Shown here: in pieces, positions 55,424 through 64,000 of the stretch
How the letters are laid out: each line of letters starts with the position of its first letter
Numbering within the stretch: the first letter of the stretch is position 1
Assembly: GCA_022509185.1 (NCBI GenBank)
Contig: JAFLTS010000008.1
Coordinates: forward strand, 1-64,000
Source of the DNA: Muribaculaceae bacterium
GTDB taxonomy: Bacteria; Bacteroidota; Bacteroidia; Bacteroidales; Muribaculaceae
Reading direction: 5' to 3'
DNA length: 64,000 nucleotides
Notes under the pieces: generated by a model
The model's input: only the letters and a program-made list of their open reading frames with translations
Told to the model about the DNA's origin: nothing
The model's database searches: none
Position numbers and translations under genes: made by a program

Positions 55424-56950
55424 TTATGGATTCGTGAGACGATAGCTGAACCGTCTCATCAAAGGAGAAATAACAGGTATATTTTCAAACAGCGCAACTA
55501 TTGCGGCATAGATTAAAATGAGCAAAGTGCGGCACACATATAAAGCCCAGGCCGGGAAAACCAATTCCATCAAAATTCCGGCAATATAAAACACTGCTGC
55601 CAATACTGTATAAGAAGCTATACTCTTTAGATCATAAGGAAGGGGATAATATTTTTTTCCTAAAAAATAACTGATGACCATCACAGCAAAATAAGCTGCC
55701 AAAGCCCCCCATGCAGATCCCATATATCCATTTGGAATTCCGATAAATGGCACAAGCCAGATATTAAGACCTAACATGATAGCGAAACACATAAGGGATA
55801 AATACATCCCCCATCTTGTCTTGTCTGTGAGCTTATACCATAAAGAAAGATTGAAAAACACTCCGAAACATAATTCAGCTCCCATCATTACCGGCACTAC
55901 CTGTAATCCCGACCAATAATTCGGAGAGATGAAATATCTTACAAAAGGTAAATAAAACATTACACCCAGGAATATGAGCCAACCGAATATTATGAAATAC
56001 TTCATGGCGTCGGCATACATCATACCGCTGGTTTCTCCGGCTTTCTTAGCCTGAGAGAAAATAAAGGGTTCATAAGCATATCGGAAAGCCTGGGTGAACA
56101 TCACCATTACAATGGCTATTTTCATATTGGCCCCATAAATACCTATCATTGATCTGGCTGCCTCTTCATCAGAAATAAGATAGGGCATAAGAAGCTGCCC
56201 CATATTCTGGCTCAACATACCCGCTATCGCTAAAATCAATAATGGCCAGCTATAACTCAACATTCTTTTCAGGAGATCTCCCGAAAATCTCCAGGCCCTA
56301 CCAATCAGTTGTGGCATCAAAAGAATAAGGATAGTATAGGAAGAAATTATGTTGGCTACAAATATCCAGCCTATACCAAAACTTTCTCCTCCTAAGGGCT
56401 GATAGAACCATGATATAAAACCCGGATTTGATTTTGCAATGAGTGGGCAGAGAAGCAGGAAGAAGAGATTAAGCCCGATATTTAAGGCCACATTGATAAG
56501 TTTGATTCCTGCAAATCTCCATGATTTATTCTTATATCTTAGATACGCGAAAGGAAGGTTACAGAAAGCATCTACTGCCACTGTAGCTCCGATAAGCCAA
56601 ACGAATAAAGACTGGTTGGGGAGCTTAAGTGCATTGGAAATTGGTTGCAAGAAAACTGTAAGGACAATCAGAAAAGCAAGTGAAGTGAATCCCACAGATA
56701 TCAGGGAAGTTGTATATACTTTTCCCGGATCTTCTTCCTTATTGGCAAACCGGAAAAAACCGGTCTCCATTCCATAGTTCAAAACAACCAGCATCACTGC
56801 GGTCACTCCATATAGATATGTCACAATCCCATATTCTTCCGTCGGGAAAAGATAGACATATAGAGGCACCAGACACCAGTTGAGGAATCGTCCGAGTATA
56901 CTGCTAAGGCCGTAAACGGCCGTGTCTTTTGCTAAGGCCTTTATACTCAT
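55424..56950 (-). CDS. lipopolysaccharide/oligosaccharide flippase (Wzx/MATE-like)
   Basis: 508 aa with about 14 predicted membrane helices. It starts MSIKALAKDTAVYGLSSILG, the pattern of the polysaccharide biosynthesis/MVF superfamily. It likely flips lipid-linked sugars across the inner membrane. Its ATG follows the ruvB stop with no gap (TAAATG), so the genes are coupled. Substrate unknown; no glycosyltransferase cluster is adjacent. Confidence 0.9.
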   Translation of the reverse strand: MSIKALAKDTAVYGLSSILGRFLNWCLVPLYVYLFPTEEYGIVTYLYGVTAVMLVVLNYGMETGFFRFANKEEDPGKVYTTSLISVGFTSLAFLIVLTVFLQPISNALKLPNQSLFVWLIGATVAVDAFCNLPFAYLRYKNKSWRFAGIKLINVALNIGLNLFFLLLCPLIAKSNPGFISWFYQPLGGESFGIGWIFVANIISSYTILILLMPQLIGRAWRFSGDLLKRMLSYSWPLLILAIAGMLSQNMGQLLMPYLISDEEAARSMIGIYGANMKIAIVMVMFTQAFRYAYEPFIFSQAKKAGETSGMMYADAMKYFIIFGWLIFLGVMFYLPFVRYFISPNYWSGLQVVPVMMGAELCFGVFFNLSLWYKLTDKTRWGMYLSLMCFAIMLGLNIWLVPFIGIPNGYMGSAWGALAAYFAVMVISYFLGKKYYPLPYDLKSIASYTVLAAVFYIAGILMELVFPAWALYVCRTLLILIYAAIVALFENIPVISPLMRRFSYRLTNP

Positions 56951-57997
56951 TTAAGCGAGCTGGAAGTCTTCTTCAAACAGGCTACCCGGTTTGGTGTGTC
57001 TTTTGCGTTTAAGGTGTGTAAAGGCCAGGTCTGTAGCTTCCCGACCTCTGGGAGTGCGTTTTAGAAAACCCTCTTTTATCAAAAAGGGTTCATACACTTC
57101 CTCAAGGGTTCCGGGATCTTCTCCAAGAGCAGTGGCAATTGTAGACAATCCTACCGGACCTCCTTGAAATTTATCTATTATTGTGAGCAGAATTCTATTG
57201 TCTATTTCATCAAGACCATATCTGTCAATATTCAAAGCCTCCAGGGCATGTCTGGCTATTGAGATGTCGATGGCACCGGTGCCTTTTACCATTGCGAAAT
57301 CCCTCACCCTTCTTAATAATGCATTAGCCACACGTGGTGTTCCACGGCTTCTAAGGGCTATTTCCAGAGCCGCATCATCATCAATCTTAACATTCAGCAA
57401 TCTTGCAGAACGTTTCACAATTCCTTGCAACACCTTGTGGTCATAGTATTCAAGGTGAAGGTTTATTCCGAATCTTGCTCTTAAAGGCGAGGTGAGCAGG
57501 CCGCTTCTGGTAGTCGCTCCAATTAAAGTGAAGGGTGGAATGTTGAGCTGAACACTTCGTGCTCCCGGTCCTTTATCCAACAGGATATCTATTCTATAGT
57601 CTTCCATTGCGGAATACAGATATTCCTCCACTATAGGATGAAGCCTGTGAATCTCATCTATGAATAGAACATCCTTTTCTTCCAGACTCATAAGAATACC
57701 TGCAAGATCGCCGGGTTTGTCAAGCACGGGACCTGAAGTAACTTTGAATCCCACGCCCAGTTCATTGGCCACTATATTGGATAAAGTGGTTTTACCAAGT
57801 CCGGGAGGACCATGAAGCAAGGTATGATCAAGGGCCTCCCCTCTCATACGGGCTGCCTTTACAAAAACCCTAAGATTAGATAAAATTCCTTCCTGGCCTT
57901 GGAAATCATCAAATTCTAAAGGTCGCAAGGCTTTCTCTATATCCTTATCATTTTCTCTAATCTGGCGTTGTCGTATATCGAAACCCTCATCTTGCAT
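56951..57997 (-). CDS. ruvB: Holliday junction branch migration helicase subunit RuvB
   Basis: 348 aa. Walker A GPPGLGKT (63-70), Walker B DEIH (114-117), sensor [18 protein letters not shown] and the C-terminal winged helix ([13 protein letters not shown]) are present. It drives branch migration with RuvA, which is not in this window. A TAnnTTTG box ends 5 nt before the ATG, suggesting a leaderless transcript. Confidence 0.97.
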   Translation of the reverse strand: MQDEGFDIRQRQIRENDKDIEKALRPLEFDDFQGQEGILSNLRVFVKAARMRGEALDHTLLHGPPGLGKTTLSNIVANELGVGFKVTSGPVLDKPGDLAGILMSLEEKDVLFIDEIHRLHPIVEEYLYSAMEDYRIDILLDKGPGARSVQLNIPPFTLIGATTRSGLLTSPLRARFGINLHLEYYDHKVLQGIVKRSARLLNVKIDDDAALEIALRSRGTPRVANALLRRVRDFAMVKGTGAIDISIARHALEALNIDRYGLDEIDNRILLTIIDKFQGGPVGLSTIATALGEDPGTLEEVYEPFLIKEGFLKRTPRGREATDLAFTHLKRKRHTKPGSLFEEDFQLA

Positions 57998-58001
57998 ATT
58001 G

Positions 58002-58009
58002 CAAAGTTA
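58002..58009 (-). promoter_or_regulatory. -7 box of ruvB, probably leaderless
   Basis: TAACTTTG on the minus strand ends at 58002, and the ATG begins at 57997. A TTG lies 20 bp upstream. Transcription starting 4-5 nt after the box would begin at or next to the A of ATG. Confidence 0.6.
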
Positions 58010-58101
58010 CACGAAAATTTCCTATTATTCAATTTGTGAAATAAGAGCTCTATTCTGTTCACTTCCATTAATAAGGCATGGTTTTATTAAATAAAAAAAT
58101 A

Positions 58102-58109
58102 TAATTTTG
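58102..58109 (+). promoter_or_regulatory. -7 box of the RNase H gene, probably leaderless
   Basis: TAATTTTG ends at 58109 and the ATG begins at 58115. No clear TTTG element lies upstream. Confidence 0.55.
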
Positions 58110-58114
58110 CTCTT

Positions 58115-58765
58115 ATGAAATATTATGTAGTTTTCATAGGTCATAATCCGGGAATTTATGATGATTGGGAAGAAGTGAAATTACAGACATCCGGATTTCC
58201 CGGAGCAGTATTCAAGGGTTATTCCACATCAGCCGAAGCGGCAGAAGCCTACAGGAACTTTTCAGGAGTTGAAGATCGAAAGGAACTGTTCACATTGATA
58301 TCCTCTCCTTCGTATGAATCTTCCGACAATTCATTAAAATCATGGGAAAACAATCCTGAAATTGATAAGAATGCCTGGGCAGTAGATGCATCTTGTCTGG
58401 GCAATCCCGGGAAGATGGAATATCGGGGCGTTGATTTAAAGACCGGCAATGTTATATTTCAAAAAGGACCTTTTGAGGATGCCACCAATAATATCGGAGA
58501 ATATCTGGCATTAGTGCATGCAATGGCCCTCATGACCCGGGAAGGAAATTTTTATAATATATACTCCGATTCCAAGACTGCCATAAGCTGGTGGCGTAAT
58601 AAAAAAGTCAAGACCCAATTAAAACCAACTCAAAGGAATAAAAAAGTATTCGAACTTCTGGCAAGAGCTTCAGTCTGGGTAAACACTCATAACTTCCCTG
58701 CCCGGGTAATGAAATGGCAGACAGAACGTTGGGGAGAGATTCCTGCCGATTTCGGAAGAAAATGA
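58115..58765 (+). CDS. rnhA: ribonuclease H1 with N-terminal viroplasmin-type domain
   Basis: 216 aa. The N-terminal hybrid-binding/viroplasmin module (1-50) shows YYVVFIGHNPGIYDDWEEVK and GYSTSAEAAEAY. The RNase H1 core has the acidic residues Asp91 (VDASCLGNPG), Glu129 (NNIGEYLALVHA), Asp152 (YSDSKTAI) and Asp212 near the end. It removes RNA from RNA:DNA hybrids. Its stop overlaps queG by 4 nt (ATGA). Confidence 0.94.
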   Translation: MKYYVVFIGHNPGIYDDWEEVKLQTSGFPGAVFKGYSTSAEAAEAYRNFSGVEDRKELFTLISSPSYESSDNSLKSWENNPEIDKNAWAVDASCLGNPGKMEYRGVDLKTGNVIFQKGPFEDATNNIGEYLALVHAMALMTREGNFYNIYSDSKTAISWWRNKKVKTQLKPTQRNKKVFELLARASVWVNTHNFPARVMKWQTERWGEIPADFGRK

Positions 58766-59544
58766 AAGAACAGATCCGTAAGAAATTGCTGGAAACCGGG
58801 GCAGCAGCAGTTGGTTTTTGCATAGCAGGTGAAATAGACAGTGCTGTGCATGAAGACTATAAAAATTGGGTGAAGAAAGGATTTAATGGAGAAATGGCAT
58901 ATCTTGAAAGGCATATTCCTTTACGCCATTCTACTCAAAACGTACTTCCCGATACCCGAACAGTAATCTCGCTGGCATATAGTTATGTGCCCGAGAAATG
59001 GCGTTCTTTAGACCTGCCGATGATTTCAGTTTATGCCTACGGTGAAGATTATCACAAGCTGTTGAGAAAAATCCTGAAACCAGTGGTGAAGGAGTTTGAA
59101 ACAACATATGGAGGAAAATGGCGGATTTGTATTGACTCTGCGCCCGTGGCGGAAAGATTCTGGGCTATGAAAAGCGGCATCGGGAAGAGATTTATCAACG
59201 GATGTATCGGAGTAGAAAATTGCGGCACCTTATGCTTTCTGGTTGAAATACTCACCACTCTGGAATTTGATGCCGACCAACCGTCCAATACTAAATGTAA
59301 AGAATGTATGGAATGTGTGAAAAGTTGTCCTTCAGGAGCTCTTCTTGGAAATGGATCAATGGATGCCGGGAAGTGTATTAATTATCTTATGATAGAGAAG
59401 AAAAGTCCGCTCACTTCTACTGAGAAACAATTGCTTGAAAAGAAACCGGGATTTATTTTAGGCTGTGACATCTGCCAGAGGGTATGTCCGCATAACCGGG
59501 ATTTGCCTCCCGGACAATTGTTTCATAACCGTTATCCTATTTAG
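58762..59544 (+). CDS. queG: epoxyqueuosine reductase QueG (short form)
   Basis: 260 aa from ATG 58762, which overlaps the RNase H stop; an upstream in-frame ATG at 58714 lies inside that gene. The cobalamin-binding region includes YGEDYHKLLRK and DSAPVAERFWAMKSG (Asp125 as likely acid), followed by EILTTLEFD. Two ferredoxin motifs follow, Cys179/182/185/189 and GCDICQRVCPHN (Cys235/238/242). It ends soon after the second cluster, shorter than many QueG proteins that carry a C-terminal extension. It reduces epoxyqueuosine to queuosine in tRNA. Confidence 0.92.
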   Translation: MKEQIRKKLLETGAAAVGFCIAGEIDSAVHEDYKNWVKKGFNGEMAYLERHIPLRHSTQNVLPDTRTVISLAYSYVPEKWRSLDLPMISVYAYGEDYHKLLRKILKPVVKEFETTYGGKWRICIDSAPVAERFWAMKSGIGKRFINGCIGVENCGTLCFLVEILTTLEFDADQPSNTKCKECMECVKSCPSGALLGNGSMDAGKCINYLMIEKKSPLTSTEKQLLEKKPGFILGCDICQRVCPHNRDLPPGQLFHNRYPI

Positions 59545-59586
59545 AGTCTCTATTAATATGGCCCACTTATATCAATAATTTTAATT

Positions 59587-59617
59587 TCTAATATGCATTA
59601 AAAGTTGTAAATTTGCA
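59587..59617 (+). promoter_or_regulatory. Promoter of the YebC-family gene
   Basis: TTTC (59587-59590), 19 bp and TAAATTTG (59610-59617), with a leader of about 50 nt. Confidence 0.6.
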
Positions 59618-59673
59618 CTAAATGAGTGTCTAAACACAAATGAAAAAAGGAATCACTTACTAAAGATAAAACT

Positions 59674-60393
59674 ATGGGAAGAGCTTTTGAATACCGTAAA
59701 GCCCGCAAATTGAAACGTTGGGGAAATATGAGCCGCACCTTCACCAGGATTGGTAAGGAAATCACCATGGCTGTGAAGGCCGGAGGTCCTGACCCCGATA
59801 TGAATCCTCGTCTTCGTGTTCTCATGCAGAATGCCAAGGCTGCTAATATGCCAAAAGACACAGTAGAAAGAGCCATCAAAAAGGCTACAGACAAAGATGC
59901 AGGAGATTACAAGGAAATAATTTATGAAGGATATGGTCCTCATGGAATAGCCATCGTGGTTGAGACAGCCACTGATAATAACCAGCGTACTGTGGCTAAT
60001 GTAAGGTCTTATTTCAACAAACATGGCGGCTCTCTTGGCACACAGGGTTCTCTCTCGTTTTTGTTTGATCACAAGAGTGTCTTTCATGTAAAACCCAATG
60101 ATTCAACCGATAAGGATGAGTTTGAATTGAGTCTTATGGATTTCGAAGCCGAATTGGAACCAGACGAAGAAGAATGGCTCATCTATGGTGCTTTCGATCA
60201 ATTCGCCAATCTTCAGAAATTCTTGGAAGACAGTGGTATGGAAATACTTTCTGCCGAATTCGAGCGTATTCCCAACGATTATAAGGAAGTGACACCCGAA
60301 CAACGTGAAGCTATAGAAAAACTTCTTGAAAAATTCGAAGACGACGAAGATGTGCAGAATGTCTTCCATAATATGAAGGAAGAGGGAGAATAA
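59674..60393 (+). CDS. YebC/PmpR family DNA-binding/translation-associated protein
   Basis: 239 aa. It starts MGRAFEYRKARKLKRWGNMS and has the family motifs GGPDPDMNPRLR, NMPKDTVERAIKKATD, YEGYGPHGIAIVVE and the GGSLGTQGSLSFLF segment. Some members are transcription regulators, and recent work ties others to translation of proline-rich stretches; which applies here is unknown. The acidic C-terminus is normal. Confidence 0.95.
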   Translation: MGRAFEYRKARKLKRWGNMSRTFTRIGKEITMAVKAGGPDPDMNPRLRVLMQNAKAANMPKDTVERAIKKATDKDAGDYKEIIYEGYGPHGIAIVVETATDNNQRTVANVRSYFNKHGGSLGTQGSLSFLFDHKSVFHVKPNDSTDKDEFELSLMDFEAELEPDEEEWLIYGAFDQFANLQKFLEDSGMEILSAEFERIPNDYKEVTPEQREAIEKLLEKFEDDEDVQNVFHNMKEEGE

Positions 60394-60427
60394 GGATTCC
60401 TGAATACATTTAAATTGAAAGTGAGAG

Positions 60428-61591
60428 ATGGAGGATAAGATATTGCTCTGCCTTTGCAAAATGAGTGGCAGGGAACAAGAGTTCATTTCTGAAGCTTTCA
60501 AAGAAAATTGGGTAGTGCCTTTGGGCCCGAATGTTGATGGCTTTGAAAAGGATTTAGAAGAATTTTTATTGCCTAAGAAAAGCCATAGGAAAATTTGTGC
60601 TCTTTCTTCAGGCACTGCTGCCGTGCATTTAGGTCTGGTTATGCTTGGAGTGAGCAAAGACGATGAAGTGATGGTGCAGAGCCTCACCTTCAGCGCCTCT
60701 GCTAATCCCGTGGTATATCAAGGTGGCATACCTGTTTTCGTGGATTCAGAGAAAGAGACATGGAATATGGATCCCGAACTTTTAGACTATGCAATAAGAG
60801 AGCGGGAAAGAAAAACCGGGAAGCGTCCTAAGTGTATCATAGTAGTCGATCTCTATGGTATGCCTGCCAAAATGAATGAACTGCTTGATGTAGCCAATAA
60901 TTGGGAGATTCCTGTGCTTGAAGATGCGGCAGAAGCCTTCGGGAGTGAATATAGAGGAATTAAATGTGGAAATTTCGGCAGGTATGGTGTATTGTCGTTT
61001 AACGGCAATAAAATGATCACTACATCAGGAGGAGGTGCCTTGATTTGTCCTGATGAAAAGGCCCGTAAACTGGCATTGTCATATGCCACTCAGTCTCGGG
61101 AACCTGTTCCATGGTACCAACACGAGCGCATAGGGTTTAACTATCGCATGAGCAATATATGTGCAGGAATTGGCAGGGGTCAAATGTTTGTTGCACAAGA
61201 GCATATTGATCATCACCGTAAAATTCAAGATTTATATAGAAAATTCTTCCTACAAATTCCGGGAATAACCCTGCATGAAAATCCTTCACAGGACTTCAAT
61301 AGCAATTTCTGGCTTTGCACTATCACAATAGGAAAGGAAGTAAAGATAATAGGGGATAACGGTTGTGGAAAACCGGAAGCATTAAGACGGCGACTTGGCG
61401 ATTTGAAAATAGAAACACGCCAGATCTGGAAACCTATGCATCTTCAACCTTACTACAAGGAAAATCCGGCATATCTCAATGGGAATTCAGAGAATATTTT
61501 TGAAAACGGTCTTTGTCTTCCGGCAAGCCCTTGGGTGGGAGAAGCAGAAGTGGAAAGAATAGTTGAAGGAATTAAAAACTCACTTGAATAA
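60428..61591 (+). CDS. DegT/DnrJ/EryC1/StrS-family sugar aminotransferase
   Basis: 387 aa. PLP fold: SSGTAAVHLGL (60-70), Asp166 in LEDAAEAFGS, and the Schiff-base Lys195 in FNGNKMITTSGGG. The start, KILLCLCKMSGREQEF then NWVVPLGPNVDGFEKDL, is typical of aminotransferases that aminate UDP-4-keto sugars for surface glycans. It lies 34 bp after the YebC-family gene and is the only glycan gene nearby apart from the flippase at 55.4 kb. Confidence 0.93.
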   Translation: MEDKILLCLCKMSGREQEFISEAFKENWVVPLGPNVDGFEKDLEEFLLPKKSHRKICALSSGTAAVHLGLVMLGVSKDDEVMVQSLTFSASANPVVYQGGIPVFVDSEKETWNMDPELLDYAIRERERKTGKRPKCIIVVDLYGMPAKMNELLDVANNWEIPVLEDAAEAFGSEYRGIKCGNFGRYGVLSFNGNKMITTSGGGALICPDEKARKLALSYATQSREPVPWYQHERIGFNYRMSNICAGIGRGQMFVAQEHIDHHRKIQDLYRKFFLQIPGITLHENPSQDFNSNFWLCTITIGKEVKIIGDNGCGKPEALRRRLGDLKIETRQIWKPMHLQPYYKENPAYLNGNSENIFENGLCLPASPWVGEAEVERIVEGIKNSLE

Positions 61592-61613
61592 ATAAAACAT
61601 TTCATTAACTTTG
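61584..61613 (+). promoter_or_regulatory. Promoter of the fumarate reductase/succinate dehydrogenase operon
   Basis: TTG (61584-61586), 19 bp and TAACTTTG (61606-61613). The leader of about 100 nt is A/C-rich and has no strong structure that I can see. Confidence 0.6.
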
Positions 61614-61721
61614 CAAGATATTGCATAAATCTTGCTTTTTGGCTTGTAGCAGAGCCTAAAAAAACAACTGATACCGGAAAAACTAAACAAACATAATAAC
61701 TAAACCTAACAAATAAACGCT

Positions 61722-62846
61722 ATGTGGTTAACATGCTCAACTGTAGGACGTAAGTTCGTCATGGCGGCCTCGGGCGCCGTGCTCGTTCTTTTTGTCACTT
61801 TCCACTGTTGTATGAACTCCATAGCCATCTGCTGGCCGGCCACTTATAATTCACTGTGTGAATTTTTAGGTGCCAACTGGTATGCTTTGATAGCATCGGT
61901 GGCTCTCGCATTGTTCATACTGCTCCACATAGTCTACGCATGCTGGCTCACCTTGCAAAACCGTAAGGCGCGTGGACCCGTAGGCTATGCCGTGTCTAAA
62001 AAGCCGAAAACTGTAGAATGGTCTTCCAAAAACATGTTGGTGCTGGGTATCGTGATCCTGGGATTCCTGGTGGTTCACTTAATCCAATTCTGGGCCAAGA
62101 TGCAGCTTCAGGAAATCCGTGGTGTACATGATGTGCTTCCGCCTGCTGCAGGTACTTTATTCCTTCAAGAAGCTTTCCAGACAAACTGGACCTGGATTGT
62201 TTATATTATCGGATTTATCGCTTTGTGGTTCCACATGAACCATGGTATCTGGTCGATGTTCCAGTCTGTAGGTTGGGATAACACAGTTTGGATCTCTCGC
62301 TTTAAAAAATTAGCTATTTGGTGGAGTACAATCGTATGTCTGGTGTTTATCGCGCAGGCTATTGTCTTTACAGCCAAAGCTCATGAAGGTTATTTCAAAA
62401 ACAATCCGGTGCTACGCGAACAATATAAAGATATGTTGGTGCCAATGTTTGAGAAAGACTTTGGCCCGGATGCAGCACAGCTCGGTATTCCTAACGTAGG
62501 TTCGCTGTCATATGATGATTTCGGAATGTTGGTAGAAAATTTCCATGTGGCTCTTCAGCAGCTTCCGGAAAGTCTTGACGACACCCGCGTTCAAATGCAG
62601 CTTGCCTCTCTACCTACCCAGGAACAGAAAGAACAATTCCTAAAAGCTCTCAACCGTCAGATTGAAGGTAAAAAGAATCTCCAACACACAAAGGCTCTTC
62701 TTGATTACCTTAACGGAGTAGAACCCGGTTCTGAAGAACCTGTCCTGATTGCACCTCCGGCTTTCCAGGAAGAAACTGTGATCGAAGAATTCGCCGCACC
62801 CGGTGATTTCGACGATGAGGGTTATGAAGATACAACCAACCAATAA
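61722..62846 (+). CDS. sdhC: succinate dehydrogenase/fumarate reductase cytochrome b subunit with long C-terminal tail
   Basis: 374 aa. Five membrane helices (about 12-32, 54-76, 106-126, 157-175 and 199-217) carry His28, His69, His119 and His171/174, the likely diheme ligands of the Bacteroidetes type. It anchors the flavoprotein and iron-sulfur subunits to the inner membrane and exchanges electrons with menaquinone. The final ~155 residues form an acidic, soluble extension that ordinary members (about 220-230 aa) lack. The flavoprotein gene follows after 12 bp. Confidence 0.93.
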   Translation: MWLTCSTVGRKFVMAASGAVLVLFVTFHCCMNSIAICWPATYNSLCEFLGANWYALIASVALALFILLHIVYACWLTLQNRKARGPVGYAVSKKPKTVEWSSKNMLVLGIVILGFLVVHLIQFWAKMQLQEIRGVHDVLPPAAGTLFLQEAFQTNWTWIVYIIGFIALWFHMNHGIWSMFQSVGWDNTVWISRFKKLAIWWSTIVCLVFIAQAIVFTAKAHEGYFKNNPVLREQYKDMLVPMFEKDFGPDAAQLGIPNVGSLSYDDFGMLVENFHVALQQLPESLDDTRVQMQLASLPTQEQKEQFLKALNRQIEGKKNLQHTKALLDYLNGVEPGSEEPVLIAPPAFQEETVIEEFAAPGDFDDEGYEDTTNQ

Positions 62847-62858
62847 TCATTTAGCGAT

Positions 62859-64000
62859 ATGGCAACACAAGATAAAGTGAGAGTAATGAGTCCGGAAGCT
62901 TCCAAGATTCCGGAGGGTCCAATCGCTGAGAAATGGACCAACTATAAGGCCCATCAGAAACTGGTGAATCCGGCAAATAAGCGCAAGCTCGACGTTATCG
63001 TAGTAGGCACCGGTCTTGCCGGAGCTTCTGCAGCCTCCACTCTGGGTGAGCTCGGTTTCAATGTGCTTAATTTCTGTATTCAAGATAGCCCCCGTCGTGC
63101 GCACTCTATCGCAGCACAGGGAGGTATAAATGCAGCTAAAAACTATCAGAACGACGGCGACTCAGTGTATCGTCTTTTCTATGATACAGTGAAAGGTGGC
63201 GACTATCGTGCTCGCGAGGCTAATGTATACCGTCTGGCTGAAGTTTCTAACGATATAATCGATCAATGTGTAGCTCAAGGTGTGCCTTTTGCACGTGAAT
63301 ACGGTGGCTTGCTTGCCAACCGTTCTTTCGGTGGCGCCCAAGTGAGCCGTACTTTCTATGCTAAGGGACAGACCGGCCAACAGCTCCTTCTAGGTGCTTA
63401 TGCCTCTCTAAACCGCCAGATTAAAGCTGGTAAGGTGAAAAGTTTTAACCGTTATGAGATGCATGATGTGGTGCTTATCAAAGATAAAGATGGCGTTCCA
63501 CGTGCACGCGGTATTATAGCCAAGAACCTTGTTACCGGCAAATTCGAGCGTTTCTCCGCTCATGCTGTAGTTCTTGCCACAGGTGGATATGGTAATACTT
63601 ATTTCCTTTCTACAAATGCTATGGCTTGCAATGTTTCAGCTGCTATGGCTGCCTATAGAAAAGGTGCCTATTTCGCAAATCCGGCTTACGTACAGATTCA
63701 CCCTACCTGTATACCTGTGCATGGTGACAAGCAGTCGAAACTCACCCTTATGTCGGAATCTCTGCGTAACGACGGTCGCATTTGGGTTCCCAAAAAGAAA
63801 GAAGATGCAGAAAAACTTCAGAAAGGTCTGATAAAGGGTAGCGATATCAATGAAGAAGATCGCGACTATTATCTCGAAAGAAGATATCCTGCATTTGGTA
63901 ACCTGGTGCCTCGTGACGTTGCATCTCGCGCAGCCAAAGAGCGTTGTGATGCAGGTTACGGTGTAAATAATACAGGTCTTGCTGTATTCCTTGATTTCTC
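62859..64000 (+). CDS. sdhA: fumarate reductase/succinate dehydrogenase flavoprotein subunit (3' end outside window)
   Basis: 380 codons are visible from ATG 62859 and the frame is open to the window edge. The FAD motif [11 protein letters not shown] lies at 50-60, the flavinylated His82 in [15 protein letters not shown], and [20 protein letters not shown] plus [10 protein letters not shown] follow as expected. The longer N-terminus and FCIQDSPRR segment are typical of the Bacteroidetes/epsilon-type enzyme. It reduces fumarate or oxidises succinate; the iron-sulfur subunit gene should lie just beyond the window. Confidence 0.95.
   Translation, partial: MATQDKVRVMSPEASKIPEGPIAEKWTNYKAHQKLVNPANKRKLDVIVVGTGLAGASAASTLGELGFNVLNFCIQDSPRRAHSIAAQGGINAAKNYQNDGDSVYRLFYDTVKGGDYRAREANVYRLAEVSNDIIDQCVAQGVPFAREYGGLLANRSFGGAQVSRTFYAKGQTGQQLLLGAYASLNRQIKAGKVKSFNRYEMHDVVLIKDKDGVPRARGIIAKNLVTGKFERFSAHAVVLATGGYGNTYFLSTNAMACNVSAAMAAYRKGAYFANPAYVQIHPTCIPVHGDKQSKLTLMSESLRNDGRIWVPKKKEDAEKLQKGLIKGSDINEEDRDYYLERRYPAFGNLVPRDVASRAAKERCDAGYGVNNTGLAVFLDF

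Overview
The window is a typical Bacteroidales chromosome segment from an anaerobic, gut-type bacterium; the family is uncertain, and Muribaculaceae-like is my guess. The evidence is low G+C, weak Shine-Dalgarno sites, and repeated Bacteroidetes-type promoters (TAnnTTTG boxes, some with TTTG or TTG about 19-20 bp upstream). Gene content agrees: pyruvate:ferredoxin oxidoreductase, a four-subunit 2-oxoacid:ferredoxin oxidoreductase, a fumarate reductase/succinate dehydrogenase operon and many short-lipobox lipoproteins. No rRNA, insertion sequence, prophage or CRISPR array was seen.

Layout. 1-4000: tRNA-Leu(GAG) and tRNA-Gly(GCC), then nifJ with a clear terminator, all on the minus strand. 4001-10593: a tight minus-strand operon tetR - ketoacyl-ACP synthase III - fabG - ispD - recG - DEAD-box helicase. 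10789-11557: initiator tRNA-fMet with its own terminator, then an RluA-type pseudouridine synthase. 11566-17192: a tripartite RND efflux operon (adaptor, pump, outer membrane channel). 17535-17618: tRNA-Leu(CAA). 17876-25032: an accessory-looking block with a lactonase-family lipoprotein whose signal peptide is out of frame, a giant TPR protein split by one in-frame TAA, and a small HARE-HTH-like protein with an SF1 helicase. 25226-32798: small lipoproteins, a BlaI/M56-peptidase pair with three operator-like dyads, proC, an ECF sigma factor with two membrane proteins, a radical SAM protein and an LD-carboxypeptidase. 32854-36377: the 2-oxoacid oxidoreductase operon and a sirtuin. 36573-51737: a complete dcw (division and cell wall) cluster, rsmH to ftsZ, collinear on the plus strand. 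51772-55415: an rRNA methyltransferase, a membrane protein and pdxB. 55424-57997: ruvB and a flippase. 58115-61591: RNase H, queG, a YebC-family protein and a sugar aminotransferase. 61722 to the end: sdhC/frdC and the start of the flavoprotein gene.

How the genes work together. The dcw block makes lipid II (MurE, MurD, MurC, MraY, MurG) and builds the divisome (FtsL-like, FtsI, FtsW, FtsQ, FtsA, FtsZ). NifJ, the 2-oxoacid oxidoreductase and the fumarate reductase are core anaerobic carbon and electron flow. The most unusual part is 17.8-25.0 kb: two neighbouring genes each carry a single-base lesion, and the larger one joins a DUF4062/TIR-like N-terminal domain to about 20 TPR units, an architecture that recalls intracellular sensors of biological-conflict systems. 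Its function is not established by the sequence. The best-supported regulatory discovery is a set of three perfect AACTA-N6-TAGTT dyads in front of blaI, one ending at the start codon.
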